Of a DNA stretch of 64,000 nucleotides, positions 21,888-41,136 are shown one piece after another. How positions within the stretch are numbered: the first letter of the stretch is position 1; the number at the start of each line of letters is the position of its first letter. Below the pieces are notes generated by a model. That model saw only the letters and a list, made by a program, of their open reading frames with translations. It was not told where the DNA came from and made no database searches. The translations under genes were made by a program, and so were the position numbers. Origin of the DNA: Plumapathes pennacea (taxonomy: Eukaryota; Cnidaria; Anthozoa; Antipatharia; Myriopathidae); contig OZ038473.1 of the NCBI GenBank assembly GCA_964036295.1, positions 9,145,501-9,209,500 of the forward strand, written 5' to 3'.

Positions 21888-22071
21888 CAGTTAAAGCTCC
21901 CTAAAGCAGCCACCCTTAGAAGCAGAAAAAGTGTCTGTTAACTGGAGTTGTCCACTTACAAGAATGTGTAAATACAGAGTTTGAGTGAGCTAGAGTTTAT
22001 ACAGGTTTTCGTACAGGCGTCCATAGGAAGAGCTGTCTGCTTACAAGAGTGTCCGCTCAGAGAGGTTCAAG
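21888..22071. mobile_element. MITE-like element, copy 2, inverted
   Basis: Reverse-complement relative of 19881-20063, starting CAGTTAAAGCTCCC and ending GCTCAGAGAGGTTCAA. Diverged by many single-base changes, so both insertions look old. Confidence 0.7.
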
Positions 22072-22600
22072 TTTACTTATTAAATAATTATCAATTGATT
22101 GCGACTGTTACTAAAATCATTGTTTTATTATTTGTATTATTTTAATCTAGAATTTTATGACATATGACCCCACAAGCTGTACCTTTAAACTATTATCCTG
22201 GATAAATATAGGTTGATTGATTGATTGATTGTCATGATCAACTGTTGATGCCATTATTTTGTGCATAATATGGGCTGAAAATGTATGAATGCAACCTGGG
22301 TAGAGGGTGGGGCTAGGGGTCCTGTCCTACACTTCAGATACAGAAAAATGATGCCTTTTGGTATTTTGAAGCATTAGTGAAAAGCTGCACTGAGGAAAAA
22401 CATATATTGTGATATCTCATTTTACAGGGGTTCAAAAAGGCTGTACGAAATGAATAAAAAGTGAAGATTAAGGTCACACAAATCTTCACCCCCCCCCCCC
22501 CCCCCCCTCCTCCCTCCTTCTTAAAATCTTGTACCCTCCGAGCCTCCCCCACACCATAAACGTCCAGCTATGAACGTAACAGCCCTGAGAGCGTCTACAA
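22072..22600. other. Intergenic with poly-C tract
   Basis: Contains a short GATT run (22213-22230) and a pure C tract at about 22491-22507. No gene is visible. Confidence 0.4.
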
Positions 22601-22772
22601 GGCCCCGTTTACACTTGAAAACTATTTCGGATACAAAGTTCCCACTTTCGATTCCGGATCCGTTTTCTCTCCGGATTCACTAAAATTGCCACCGGATTCA
22701 CAAAAAGTAGTCTAAACGCTTTCACGAATCCGGAATCCGGATAAATTCGCTCTAGTGTAAATAAACGGGGCC
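22601..22772. mobile_element. MITE with GGCCCCGTTTACAC inverted ends
   Basis: The left end GGCCCCGTTTACACTT matches the reverse complement of the right end AGTGTAAATAAACGGGGCC. The interior has several CCGGATTC repeats on both strands. No clear target duplication was seen, so the class is open (hAT-like ends are possible). Confidence 0.75.
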
Positions 22773-23308
22773 TAATACTTGCTTTTCAGCTGGCAAGGAA
22801 TGAAAGTCTGTGTCAGTAAGTTAAAGTGGCTCTATTACTAAGTGCCTACGCGATACGCAGCAAATATAAAGGGGTTCAATGCAGCCTGTTACTCTGTGCA
22901 TGTTGTCTTACAGTTCAAATAACTTTCATGGCCGCCATTTTAGCATTTTGTCAGCATTGCCGACTATCACATGTCACGCTGTTTCAGTTTCTTTTCCGCA
23001 AAAAATAGAGGAAAACTCGCAACGTACCTTGGTGGTTTTTGTCAGAATCATAGAATCACTGGACATAACGTACAGAAAGTCTGTACTTCTCGTTTGGGTT
23101 CACATGGTGGCACTTCGTGGAAACGTGCCGAAACCATATGATCACTGCTGTGCATTCGCAGGCGCACATAAAATACTAGGCTCAGTCCCCAGCCGTTGGT
23201 GTTTCAGCGCCCGCGACCTTTTCGCATCCCGGTTCATAATTAACATAAAAATCGTTATAAAATATAGTGACTTGTATGTCTTGCAGATTGTCATTCACAG
23301 TGACACCG

Positions 23309-23520
23309 ACAAAAGCGGATCTCCTCGTCACCTGCCAATTTCCAAAGGAAATACGAGTTTTAATTAGCATTTTTACAGAAACGAAACTTTTTTTTATACA
23401 GGCGTCAGAGTAGCAACGACACTCGGCCATCTTTCTGAGTATAACACAACATAGCAACACGGCCCTGCCGACAACACACGCAGCAACTTCGGCGACTTCA
23501 GATCACAAGAATATTTCATC
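23309..23520 (+). promoter_or_regulatory. Conserved upstream block of the receptor genes
   Basis: Two short blocks recur upstream of the receptors. The distal one, GACAAAAGYGGATC, is at 7200, 10838 and 23309. The proximal one, GACAACACACGCAACGATTT in its commonest form, is at about 7367, 10998, 15941, 23470 and 25886, always 100-250 bp before the start codon. Retention across diverged copies suggests promoter or 5' leader function, though young copies would share it anyway. Confidence 0.5.
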
Positions 23521-23722
23521 TAGTATTTTAAACACATTTTGCAGAGATCACAACTTATCTTTTCTTCAGTGGACTTAGCTTAATTCTCACGGGAAGTCCA
23601 ATACTGCTGAAGATCCACGTTTGCGTCCTTTAAATACGTTTTGTTTTTTCTTCAACTCAGTTTAATTCTCAGAGGAATCTCCCACCGAGTAAAGATCCAT
23701 CAAGAGCGAACTAACAACGTAC

Positions 23723-24763
23723 ATGACGTCCAGTTCAGCGGCTTCGTTGCATAACATCACCACTGGCCACAGCAAGTCTTGCCCTCCTTTCTCGAATGTT
23801 CACTTTGAGACTTTAGACAATTCTGTTCCATACCTCGTAAACGCTGCTTTAAATGTGCCACTGTCCATCACAACAACCTTCGTAAACCTCTTGGTTCTGT
23901 TAGCAATGCGTCACGTTACCTCCATTCGCGTGCCTTCGAAGCTTCTGCTCTGCTCTCTTGTGTTGACAGATCTTGGCTCCGGTTTAGTTGTCCAGCCTCA
24001 GTTTATTGCTTTTCTCTTCGTGAAAGTAATTCATCCTCGCAGTGCACACATCTGTACCTTGTTTCTTTCGTTTGCTTTTTCCGCATCGTTGTTCTCCTGT
24101 GTTTCGTTCTGCACAATGACAGCGATAAGTCTGGACCGATACGCCGCCCTGTTTTTTCATCTCAGATATCAACAGATTGTGACGACCATGCGAGTTTTTG
24201 CAGTCCTTACCTTCATCTGGTCCTTTTCATTATTTTTTGCGCTGTCAAATTTCTGGAGCATTAAATTGTGGGCGACTATTTTGCTGACAGTTCTTCCTAC
24301 TTGTTTGCTCGTCATTTCCGTGGCCTACATTAAGATATACCGCGGTTTGGGAGGTCAGCACGGCCAACAAGTTCAACCTCAAGCTCACAACCAAGCTGAA
24401 CAACAGGCAGGAAGCACACTGAATATGGAGAAGTACAAACAAACAGCATCTGCCATGATGTGGATCTGCGTACTTTTCGTTATCTGCAACTTGCCTTTCT
24501 TGTGCGCGGTCTTAACTTTCTCTGCTGTCGGACACACTACTCTCGCTGTGTTAGTTTGGGAATTCTCCTACACAGTTGTTTTACTGAACTCGTGTTCAAA
24601 CCCGTCTTGGTACTCCTTGCGACTGCCTGAAATCCGGACTGAAGTTATGAAACAACTTCGACGAGCGGGTTTCAATTTCCTGAGGAGCGTAAAAGAGCGT
24701 GTTCGATATCACAGTTCTCAGGTCTTTCTCTATTTATTTTTAGGGGTTCTTTTTACAGTTTAG
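23723..24763 (+). CDS. Rhodopsin-family GPCR, copy 5, with replaced C-tail
   Basis: Intronless, 346 residues, from ATG 23723, where the N-terminus aligns with copies 2 and 6. Landmarks are VNLLVLLAMRH, LVLTDLGSGLVVQP, SLDRYAALFFHLRYQQ, ICNLPFLCAV and LNSCSNPSWYSLRL. NPxxY is kept in form (NPSWY), but Leu before it is now Ser and the usual FVYC is SWYS. After LRRAGFN the tail differs completely from the other copies: it lacks the CCRN-type cysteines and ends in a hydrophobic stretch (VFLYLFLGVLFTV), probably by a frame change near 24665. Membrane receptor with unknown ligand; it may be on the way to losing function or may have an altered tail. Confidence 0.85.
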   Translation: MTSSSAASLHNITTGHSKSCPPFSNVHFETLDNSVPYLVNAALNVPLSITTTFVNLLVLLAMRHVTSIRVPSKLLLCSLVLTDLGSGLVVQPQFIAFLFVKVIHPRSAHICTLFLSFAFSASLFSCVSFCTMTAISLDRYAALFFHLRYQQIVTTMRVFAVLTFIWSFSLFFALSNFWSIKLWATILLTVLPTCLLVISVAYIKIYRGLGGQHGQQVQPQAHNQAEQQAGSTLNMEKYKQTASAMMWICVLFVICNLPFLCAVLTFSAVGHTTLAVLVWEFSYTVVLLNSCSNPSWYSLRLPEIRTEVMKQLRRAGFNFLRSVKERVRYHSSQVFLYLFLGVLFTV

Positions 24764-25880
24764 CAGTTCTTGTAAACTTATGGATTTACAGTTAATGTTA
24801 TTTATCATTTTTCAGCAGGAAAAATAAGAAAAATCCCTTGTTGTAGTTATTTTAGTAATGAAAATGTTCGCACTAGATCAGGTATATAACGCTTTAGCGG
24901 CCAACTGTTTTTAAAAGGGTTAAATTTATTAAATATGTACCTGATAGCCTCAGGAAAAACTAACAGAAAACTGCACAGTTTACTTCTACTTTTAACGGAA
25001 GTGCAAAGAATCTCAACTGATATCATCACAACGAGTTATGGCCCGGCTGGGATAAGTGTAACAACCAGTGGTGGTCAGACAGTAAATATAAATGTGTGTG
25101 GTGATCCAGTAAAATGAAATTCGTTTAAAATGGGTTGTCCTTGATGCTTAGTGAACAGTGCCCAGCAAACGTGAACTACTTAGTAAAATAAAGCTGTTTA
25201 AACCTCACTGGTGTCATCGGCAAGTCAAGGTGTTTGTTAAGGGGATTTGTGAAAAAAAAGGGGGGGGGGGGGGAGATCTATAAAAACAATTTTTTTCGTT
25301 TTTCTTCTGTCTCTTTTCCAACAATGCATTATGTTGACGGAAAAAATAACCCGACAGACAGCTGGTGCGAGTAGATATGAAGTTTAGTACAAAGCTTTTT
25401 TTATTGGCAATCTTAGAACAGTCGGCCGCCTCTTTGGACGAACAAGTGAAGTTTCATGCAAATGTTTTTGTGTTTACCTTCAGTTTTTTATACTTGCGGA
25501 ACTCGAAATAAATAACTTAACCCAAAGATATATAATAATAGGTAAAATTTATTAACTCCAATTCGTGGGCAAATAGGAAAAAAGAACAAATTTGCATACC
25601 ACCTGTCATATCGACAACAGTTTTTATTCAATTCATAAAGTAACGCGTTCTGAATGGCTAAAAAGCATGTTATAAATAGATACACAGATTCACCTTAGCG
25701 GCTCGTAATTTTAAGCTTTTCCTCGTGTTCTCACAACATCCCGCGTGTTTATATAAGAGCACAAAGACATGGAAACGAGTGTTATATTGCTTAGCCACAG
25801 AAACAATACCGAATGTTTAAGTCACTTGTTTCGTGTCCCGCACACTTTGCCATCTGCAACCCCGGGGCATAGCAACATCT
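24764..25880. other. Intergenic between receptor copies 5 and 6
   Basis: 3' flank with patches similar to the flank of copy 2 (for example CTTCGCACTA-like and ACCTGTCATATCGACAACAG near 25600). A G-run lies at about 25259-25273. No gene is seen. Confidence 0.4.
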
Positions 25881-26027
25881 CTCTTGACAACACACGCAGC
25901 GCCTTCGGCGATTACAGATCACAGGAAGTTTTCATTTAATCTTTGCAGAATTCACAACTTTTGCCTTAACTCAGGTTAATTCTTAGAGGAAATCCCACCG
26001 CTAAAAATCCTAGTAGAGTGAAACAAC

Positions 26028-27020
26028 ATGGCGCTCACCTCCACTCCGTCATTGGACATGACAACCGGGCACAGCAACACTGCAGCAAAGACACGCGATT
26101 CACAGTTTTGTCCTCCTTACCCGAATGCTGTTTTTGAGACTTTAGACAGCTCTGTTCCATACCTCGTGAACGCTGCATTAAATGTACCACTGGCCATCGC
26201 AGCAACCCTCACAAACCTTTTGGTTCTGTTAGCATTGCGTCATGTCACCTCTATTCGCTTACCGTCCAAGATTCTGTTCTGCTCTCTTGTGATGACAGAT
26301 CTTGGTGCCGGTTTAGCTGTTCAGCCTCAGTTTATTACTGTCCTCTTCATGAAAGTAATTCACCCTTACAGTGGTTATATCTGTTCCTTGTTTAATGCGC
26401 AATCTTTTACCGGGTCGCTGTTCTCCGGTGTTTCGTTACTCAACATGACAGCGATAAGTCTGGACCGATACACCGCCCTGTTTTTTCCACTCAGATATCA
26501 GCAGATTGTGACAACCAGGCGAGTTTGTGCAGTCCTTACCTTCATCTGGTCCTTTTCACTATTTTTTGCATTGTCAGGCTCCTGGAACCTTGTATTATGG
26601 ATGACAATTTTGCTAACAAGTCTTCCCATTTGTTTGCTCGTCATTTCTGTGGCCTACATCAAGATTTATCGGCGTTTGCGAGGTCAGCACGGCCAACAGG
26701 TTCAACCTCAAGCCCACGTCCAAGCTCGACAACAGGCAGGAAGCACACTGAACGTGGCGAAATACAAACGAACAGCATCTACTATGATGTGGATTTACAT
26801 ACTTTTTGTCATCTGCTTCTTGCCATATTTGTGCGCAAACTCAATCACCCCAACCATTGGACATACTGCTCTCACTCAGTGTATTTTGGAATTAGCCTAC
26901 ACATTTCTTTTACTGAACTCGTGTTTAAACCCGTTCGTCTACTGCTGGCGACTGCCTGAAATTCGGACTGAAGTAATCAAGCGGCTTCTACGATTCTGCT
27001 GCCGAGGCTCTGAGCACTGA
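26028..27020 (+). CDS. Rhodopsin-family GPCR, copy 6
   Basis: Intronless, 330 residues, intact, with the family start at 26028 (AACATGGCGCTCACC). TM1 TNLLVLLALRH, TM2 LVMTDLGAGLAVQP, TM3 end SLDRYTALFFPLRYQQ, third loop rich in Gln, TM6 ICFLPYLCAN and TM7 LNSCLNPFVYCWRL are all present. The C-tail ends FCCRGSEH, with a Cys pair that could be palmitoylated. It carries Pro in FFPLRY where the others have His, which is the residue usual in class A receptors, so this copy may be closest to the ancestral form. Ligand unknown; short second extracellular loop without Cys as in MECA receptors. Confidence 0.92.
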   Translation: MALTSTPSLDMTTGHSNTAAKTRDSQFCPPYPNAVFETLDSSVPYLVNAALNVPLAIAATLTNLLVLLALRHVTSIRLPSKILFCSLVMTDLGAGLAVQPQFITVLFMKVIHPYSGYICSLFNAQSFTGSLFSGVSLLNMTAISLDRYTALFFPLRYQQIVTTRRVCAVLTFIWSFSLFFALSGSWNLVLWMTILLTSLPICLLVISVAYIKIYRRLRGQHGQQVQPQAHVQARQQAGSTLNVAKYKRTASTMMWIYILFVICFLPYLCANSITPTIGHTALTQCILELAYTFLLLNSCLNPFVYCWRLPEIRTEVIKRLLRFCCRGSEH

Positions 27021-27466
27021 ATCGCCAAGACTGCGATCACCTGTTGCGATATTCCGAGAAAAGAAAAGAAAGAATGATCGCGAGTTACTCAGCAAACAAC
27101 TCTACGAGATGTGTTGATATGCTCACATGGCTGATTTTGAAACTATGGAACTTGTAGTTTATTCAGTAGAAAGTCGGAATGTTCTTATTGCGAGCTTTTA
27201 TAATTGTTAGATTATAAAGTTTGAATTAAGAGCCTTGGCGATAACTTCTTGCTTTTGTATATACATATATATTTTGGTGTACCTTTTCAGTTTAGAAAAT
27301 CCTAAATTGACAGTTCCAAGTTTTTCCATAATTAAAGATAGTGTCTTATGGCTATTAATGCCTTTGTAAGTGACAAAAATCTTCGCACTAATCCACAACG
27401 CTTTAGTGGCAAACTTAAGGTTTAAGGTTTAAGTTAAGGTTTCGCCGGAGCTCCAAAGTCATTATA
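27021..27466. other. 3' flank of receptor copy 6, no gene seen
   Basis: AT-rich non-coding DNA. The run CAAAAATCTTCGCACTAATCC matches 8728-8748 downstream of copy 2, marking old shared 3' flank. Confidence 0.45.
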
Positions 27467-27965
27467 ATGTTTTATGACCCATCAAATATTTCCTCCCACG
27501 CGTGATTGGTAGAATCGTGACACGTGACCGAATAACGTCCGCTCAAGAGCGGACGCTATCAGCGAATAACCCCCGCCAAGCGAACTATCGCCGTTTATTG
27601 ACAATATCCGAACACAGTTTTACATATTAATCACGAAAAACCATTACGAGATAACTACCAAGGAGGACATCAATTCATTTGTCGAAAAAGCAGTTCCAGA
27701 AAGCACCAAAGAGCTTCACAGTCCTTGCGCCATTATTTGCGCTGCAAGAGGAAATTGTTGAAGGATAATAAAGACAATAAACTACTTTTGGCTTCGGGAA
27801 TATGCACGGATAATTGTCCTTGGACATTATCTGTTCCTCGAAGCTCACAGTTGCCCTCGAGCTTTGCTCTCGGGCAACTGTTCGCTTCTCGGAACAGATA
27901 ATATCCTCGGACAATTATCCGTGCATATTTCCTCGCCAAAAGTAGTTTATTGTTTATATAATGTA
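27467..27965. mobile_element. Hairpin-bearing repeat, copy 1
   Basis: About 500 bp whose reverse complement recurs at 34962-35424. It ends in a near-perfect 180-bp palindrome (27774-27953) with outer arms ACAATAAACTACTTTTGG / CCAAAAGTAGTTTATTGT. The part before the palindrome encodes, on the + strand, a peptide segment with ILITKNHYEITTKEDINSF that is conserved in the second copy. Confidence 0.8.
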
Positions 27966-29540
27966 TTTATTAAAACTGAGTGTATGCACAAAATGTTCCG
28001 GATCACAGCTCCGTGTACAGTTCACATTTTCGTGCAAGGACATATTTTGGGGAGCTTATGAAAGAGTCTCAATTAGTATGTGTATTTCGTATAAATGGCA
28101 AATGACCTTACACTAGGAGATTTAGTGAAAAGATGAACTAACCAAGTTTGGGACACCAATTCTTGTTTACAGAACATTATCTTTAGAGATATATACAATC
28201 GAAATCAGTAGTAGAATTTGCTAGTGTAACAGCAAGGATAATATAATTCTATCATAGGGCAACACTACTGCGAGGTTTTAGCACAATTATTTCGCAAACG
28301 TTGGATATTTCATGCCTTAAAAAGTGCTGCCTTCGATGAATTTCTGCCTTATTAAATATTAATCATCAAAGTGTTTGTGGAGGGATCATAATTTGTGATC
28401 AGTAAGCTAATTTAAGTTCTGGCCAAACGAAAGTCGACGCAAGTTTGACTTGAGTTTGCCTGTACGAAGAGAATGGGACGGCTGTACACAGGCTAGACTT
28501 AAGTTAGGGACGTTCGCCCAAAAACTTCTAACGTCCAGAATTTTTTTAAATTTCTACAATATCAACAACAGTGGAACCTCCCGTAAGCGACCACCCTTCG
28601 TTCGTCTTTAAGTGGTCGCTTACGGGAGGTGGCGCTTACGGGAATTTCTCACCATGGGAGGCCTGAGTGAGATTTAGCTTTGAGCCACAACGTGTCAAAC
28701 AAGACAGGCCACTGGCCAGTGCGCTTGTGACGTCATTAGTACAATGAATAGAGACATGCGGGGTTCCGGGAGAGGAACTTTTGTCGTTCGCTTATATGCA
28801 AAAGATATTATAGCCGAGTCAATTTTTGCATATGGTGGATCCAAGAGCTCCCTTTATTTTTCTTGCCCTCTTTTCTTCTAATTTCGGTAAAACAGAAATT
28901 CACGAAAAAGTGTTTTATAATAATTGAGAGAAAGCAATTATCGAAGGCGCGTGGGAGTATTCTTCGTTTGCAACAACGTGGTTTTCATGGGTCACGCGAC
29001 CGCAGTACCCTCCAAAATAACAGATTGTACCTTTTTTACTCCAGAACTAAAAAGAGCATGCCTAAATTAGTCCACATGCCAATTTTGGATTTTCTAGGCT
29101 TCATTTTGGCGAAGCAGCGGCAATCTGTTTTCTTGAGTTTTGATAAGAGTTTGTATGCTGCCGCCATGTTAGTGGAATGCAAACAAAAACAAAAAAACAA
29201 AAACAAAAAAACAAAAAACAAAAAAACAAAAAAACAAAACAAAAAAACAAAAACAAAACAAAAAAAAATCGGGTCACCAGGCTCGTTTTGGTTACATCAA
29301 GAAAACTACTTCAATTTAAGACCTTTTGTGAGGCCCGATAAGGCGTCGATAGCTCCTACCCCCAGAATAACGACTGTGGTTTGTCTTTCCCAGCAACCCC
29401 TATCTGGGCTCTAATGGCCGTGAGGGCCAGCCAATTCTATTTTTCGCCACCATCGTAGGTTACATACCTCGTTTCTGCGTGTATTTTCTTGTCAGCGTTC
29501 GCTTTCTCTTTGCACGTGCCGATGGCGTGGACATTTTACA
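27966..29540. other. Intergenic with MITE fragment and A-rich run
   Basis: At 28568-28650 lies a short mariner-type element fragment beginning CAGTGGAACCTCCCGTAAGC with an internal inverted copy of TAAGCGACCAC. At 29180-29268 there is a (CAAAAA)n-type run. TGACGTCA also occurs at 28729. No gene is seen; frames through the A-rich run are low complexity. Confidence 0.5.
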
Positions 29541-29541
29541 A

Positions 29542-29591
29542 TGACATCATAATGGTTTGACGTCACGAGGTCAGCGGTATACTATATCAAC
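29542..29591 (+). promoter_or_regulatory. CRE-like sites and TATA-like element
   Basis: A full palindromic CRE, TGACGTCA, is at 29558-29565, preceded by the variant TGACATCA at 29542-29549 and followed by the TATA-like TATACTATATCAA at 29578. Start codon 29731 lies about 140 bp further on. This spacing is what a compact CREB/ATF-responsive promoter would show. Confidence 0.55.
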
Positions 29592-29730
29592 TTAGTCCTT
29601 CTCTAAGATCTCTGTCAACACATTCTGCTCTTGAGCTCAAAGTGCGTTTTAAAGCGACAAAGCAGCGTAAAGAAACATTTAACAGTTATCTACTTGTGGG
29701 TTGAATTTGATTTGGAAACAACCAAGAATC

Positions 29731-30315
29731 ATGCCGGAATGGAGATTTGAAGAACTCTCCGAAGTCTGCATCGAAGAAGAAGATCGTCGATGTTCGTGCT
29801 ATCTCTGCTCGGATAAGATGCCGTCGCCAGTACAGTTTTACGTGGACATTGCTTGTAGGTTAGACAGGAGTAGTACCCCGGAACCACTGAGCGACTCCGA
29901 GCTCTCCGAAGGAGAGATTTTACTTTCCAGAGACGAGTACAGTTCTGCTTCGGGGAGCAGTGAAGACGAGTTTTCCGATGGATACGTTTCTGTAACAAAT
30001 GAGTTCAGTTCCGTATCACAGAGCACATCATCCGAAGAATTGTCGACTGGAAGCACAGACAGCAGAACAACCTGTCCGAACTTTACCGGTTTCAGCTTCG
30101 TAGCCGAAGAAAGCAGCCTTGTTGAGAAAGATGTGCCCAAGACTGAGGATGAATGCAGAGAAACAAGCGTTCAAGCAACGAACAACGCAAGCTCTTCTGC
30201 AGCTTCCTTGATCAACAGAATGAAGGTGAATGTCAGAAAGAGAAAGAACATTTTCACCGGTATTATTTGCTCGTTGATCATCAGAACATTTGTAAAGAAG
30301 TTTCTTCCAATGTGA
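29731..30315 (+). CDS. Acidic Ser/Glu-rich protein of unknown function
   Basis: A single-exon frame of 194 residues from ATG 29731 (MPEWRFEELSEVCIEEEDRR). I do not recognise the family. The N-terminus has a CSCYLC cysteine cluster. Residues about 45-150 are rich in Ser, Glu and Asp with many possible casein-kinase-type sites (SDSELSEGE, SGSSEDEFSD), resembling a PEST region or acidic activation domain. The C-terminus switches to a basic stretch (KVNVRKRKN) and a hydrophobic helix (IFTGIICSLIIRTFV) ending KKFLPM, which could be a tail anchor. The CRE/TATA promoter, short length and lack of introns suggest a short-lived inducible protein. Coding status is inferred from composition and promoter; splicing into other frames is possible. 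Confidence 0.55.
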   Translation: MPEWRFEELSEVCIEEEDRRCSCYLCSDKMPSPVQFYVDIACRLDRSSTPEPLSDSELSEGEILLSRDEYSSASGSSEDEFSDGYVSVTNEFSSVSQSTSSEELSTGSTDSRTTCPNFTGFSFVAEESSLVEKDVPKTEDECRETSVQATNNASSSAASLINRMKVNVRKRKNIFTGIICSLIIRTFVKKFLPM

Positions 30316-30715
30316 AAAGCAAAAGCCAGGTTTAGAATTTCATTCTTACAATTTATTTACTCGTCAATCACTGATGGCTACACTACACTTTTTATGTATT
30401 TTCTCCGATTAATTCTTTATATTAAGCATACCAATGAACCATAAGCAGAAGCAAAGAGGCCTATGTGGCAAGGATCAGTTAGGAAGATTAAAGCTATATG
30501 CATAATGTGTATAAATTACAGAAACTGACAAAGCAGATCGAAATATAAGGCTACTAATATAAGAAAGAAATGTATACAGAAAACAAATACATAATTTCCA
30601 TTTTCTTATCCTTGTGGTTATTCCAGGGCTACATACCAGTGAAAACAGCCTTAAAACAGCATTGTCAGATCCGCTTGAGAGTTGAGATTTCACCTCACCA
30701 CACTCAATGCACCCC

Positions 30716-30746
<31 letters not shown>

Positions 30747-31283
30747 ACGTACACACACCCTTCAAAGCTTGTCAGGAAATACTCCCCTCCCCCCAACCAC
30801 CCCTCAAACAGGGAACTCGCATGGCAACCGTAAAAATATGATATTGGTCAGGAATTTGTACCCATGCTAAAAAGCCTGTGGGTTTAACCTTTGTAGGTTT
30901 GTCATGCTGGTAAACTTAATGAAGAGCAACTTAACCCATTGAACCTACATAGCCAAAACACAATACTTCACTGCATATTTTATTGAAAGGAAAATTTGCA
31001 TGTACAAAAAAAGTAAAGCAGTGTTGTTCGTTCTGAGGAACATGTGCAAACATGTGGTGTGGGCATGAGGTACAGTACAGCAAGTTCAGCAAGTCATGTC
31101 AGTAAAAACAGCGAGCTACAGTTCAGAGTCACTACCAAAGCCCTGAAACAGTCAGAAACAGGCCAGAGGAACCACAGATGCTTGGCTTGCTACTGTGAGG
31201 CTTGTGTCCTCTTTTGTCTGTATCATGTATTATGGTACCGCAGCAGTCATCAGTTTCATACAGAATCTTCTCGCCAAATACTA
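30316..31283. other. Intergenic / DHX15 3' UTR side
   Basis: Holds a poly-C run followed by (CA)n at 30712-30750. On the minus strand an AATAAA lies at 30979-30984, about 300 bases after the DHX15 stop, and is a plausible polyadenylation signal. Confidence 0.5.
30979..30984 (-). terminator. Candidate polyadenylation signal of DHX15
   Basis: AATAAA on the minus strand, about 300 nt past the stop codon at 31284-31286. It is the first canonical hexamer I noticed downstream. Confidence 0.4.
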
Positions 31284-40956
<9,673 letters not shown>

Positions 40957-41136
40957 ACTACAGAAATTATACCATCAAAACACGTGAAAGAACAGCGTAA
41001 AAGTGCAGAACACATGCGCTCGCCTCGCCTTCCGCCGACCTTCGCCCACAGTCCTTTGCGAGCACAATATCCAAATATGGTGATAGGCGTTGCGAGGAAC
41101 GCCTGGCAAAACACCTTCTTGAAGTGGACGGTGATC
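40957..41136. promoter_or_regulatory. Shared divergent promoter region DHX15 / HPSE
   Basis: Only 180 bp separate the two start codons. No TATA box is seen in either direction, and the region is richer in GC and CpG than its surroundings (GCGCTCGCCTCGCCTTCCGC), as expected for a bidirectional housekeeping promoter. Two further ATGs in frame with HPSE (41014, 41077) lie inside it. Confidence 0.6.

Noticed and set aside
29180..29268. Lys/Asn-rich coding frame
   Set aside because: It is translation of a CAAAAA simple repeat.
30712..30750. Pro/Thr/His-rich frames
   Set aside because: Poly-C and (CA)n repeat translated in several frames.
40984..41136. Longer N-terminus for heparanase
   Set aside because: The longer frame starts from a GTG or from ATGs at 41014/41077, is basic and unconserved, and would place the signal peptide internally; ATG 41137 gives a normal secretory start.
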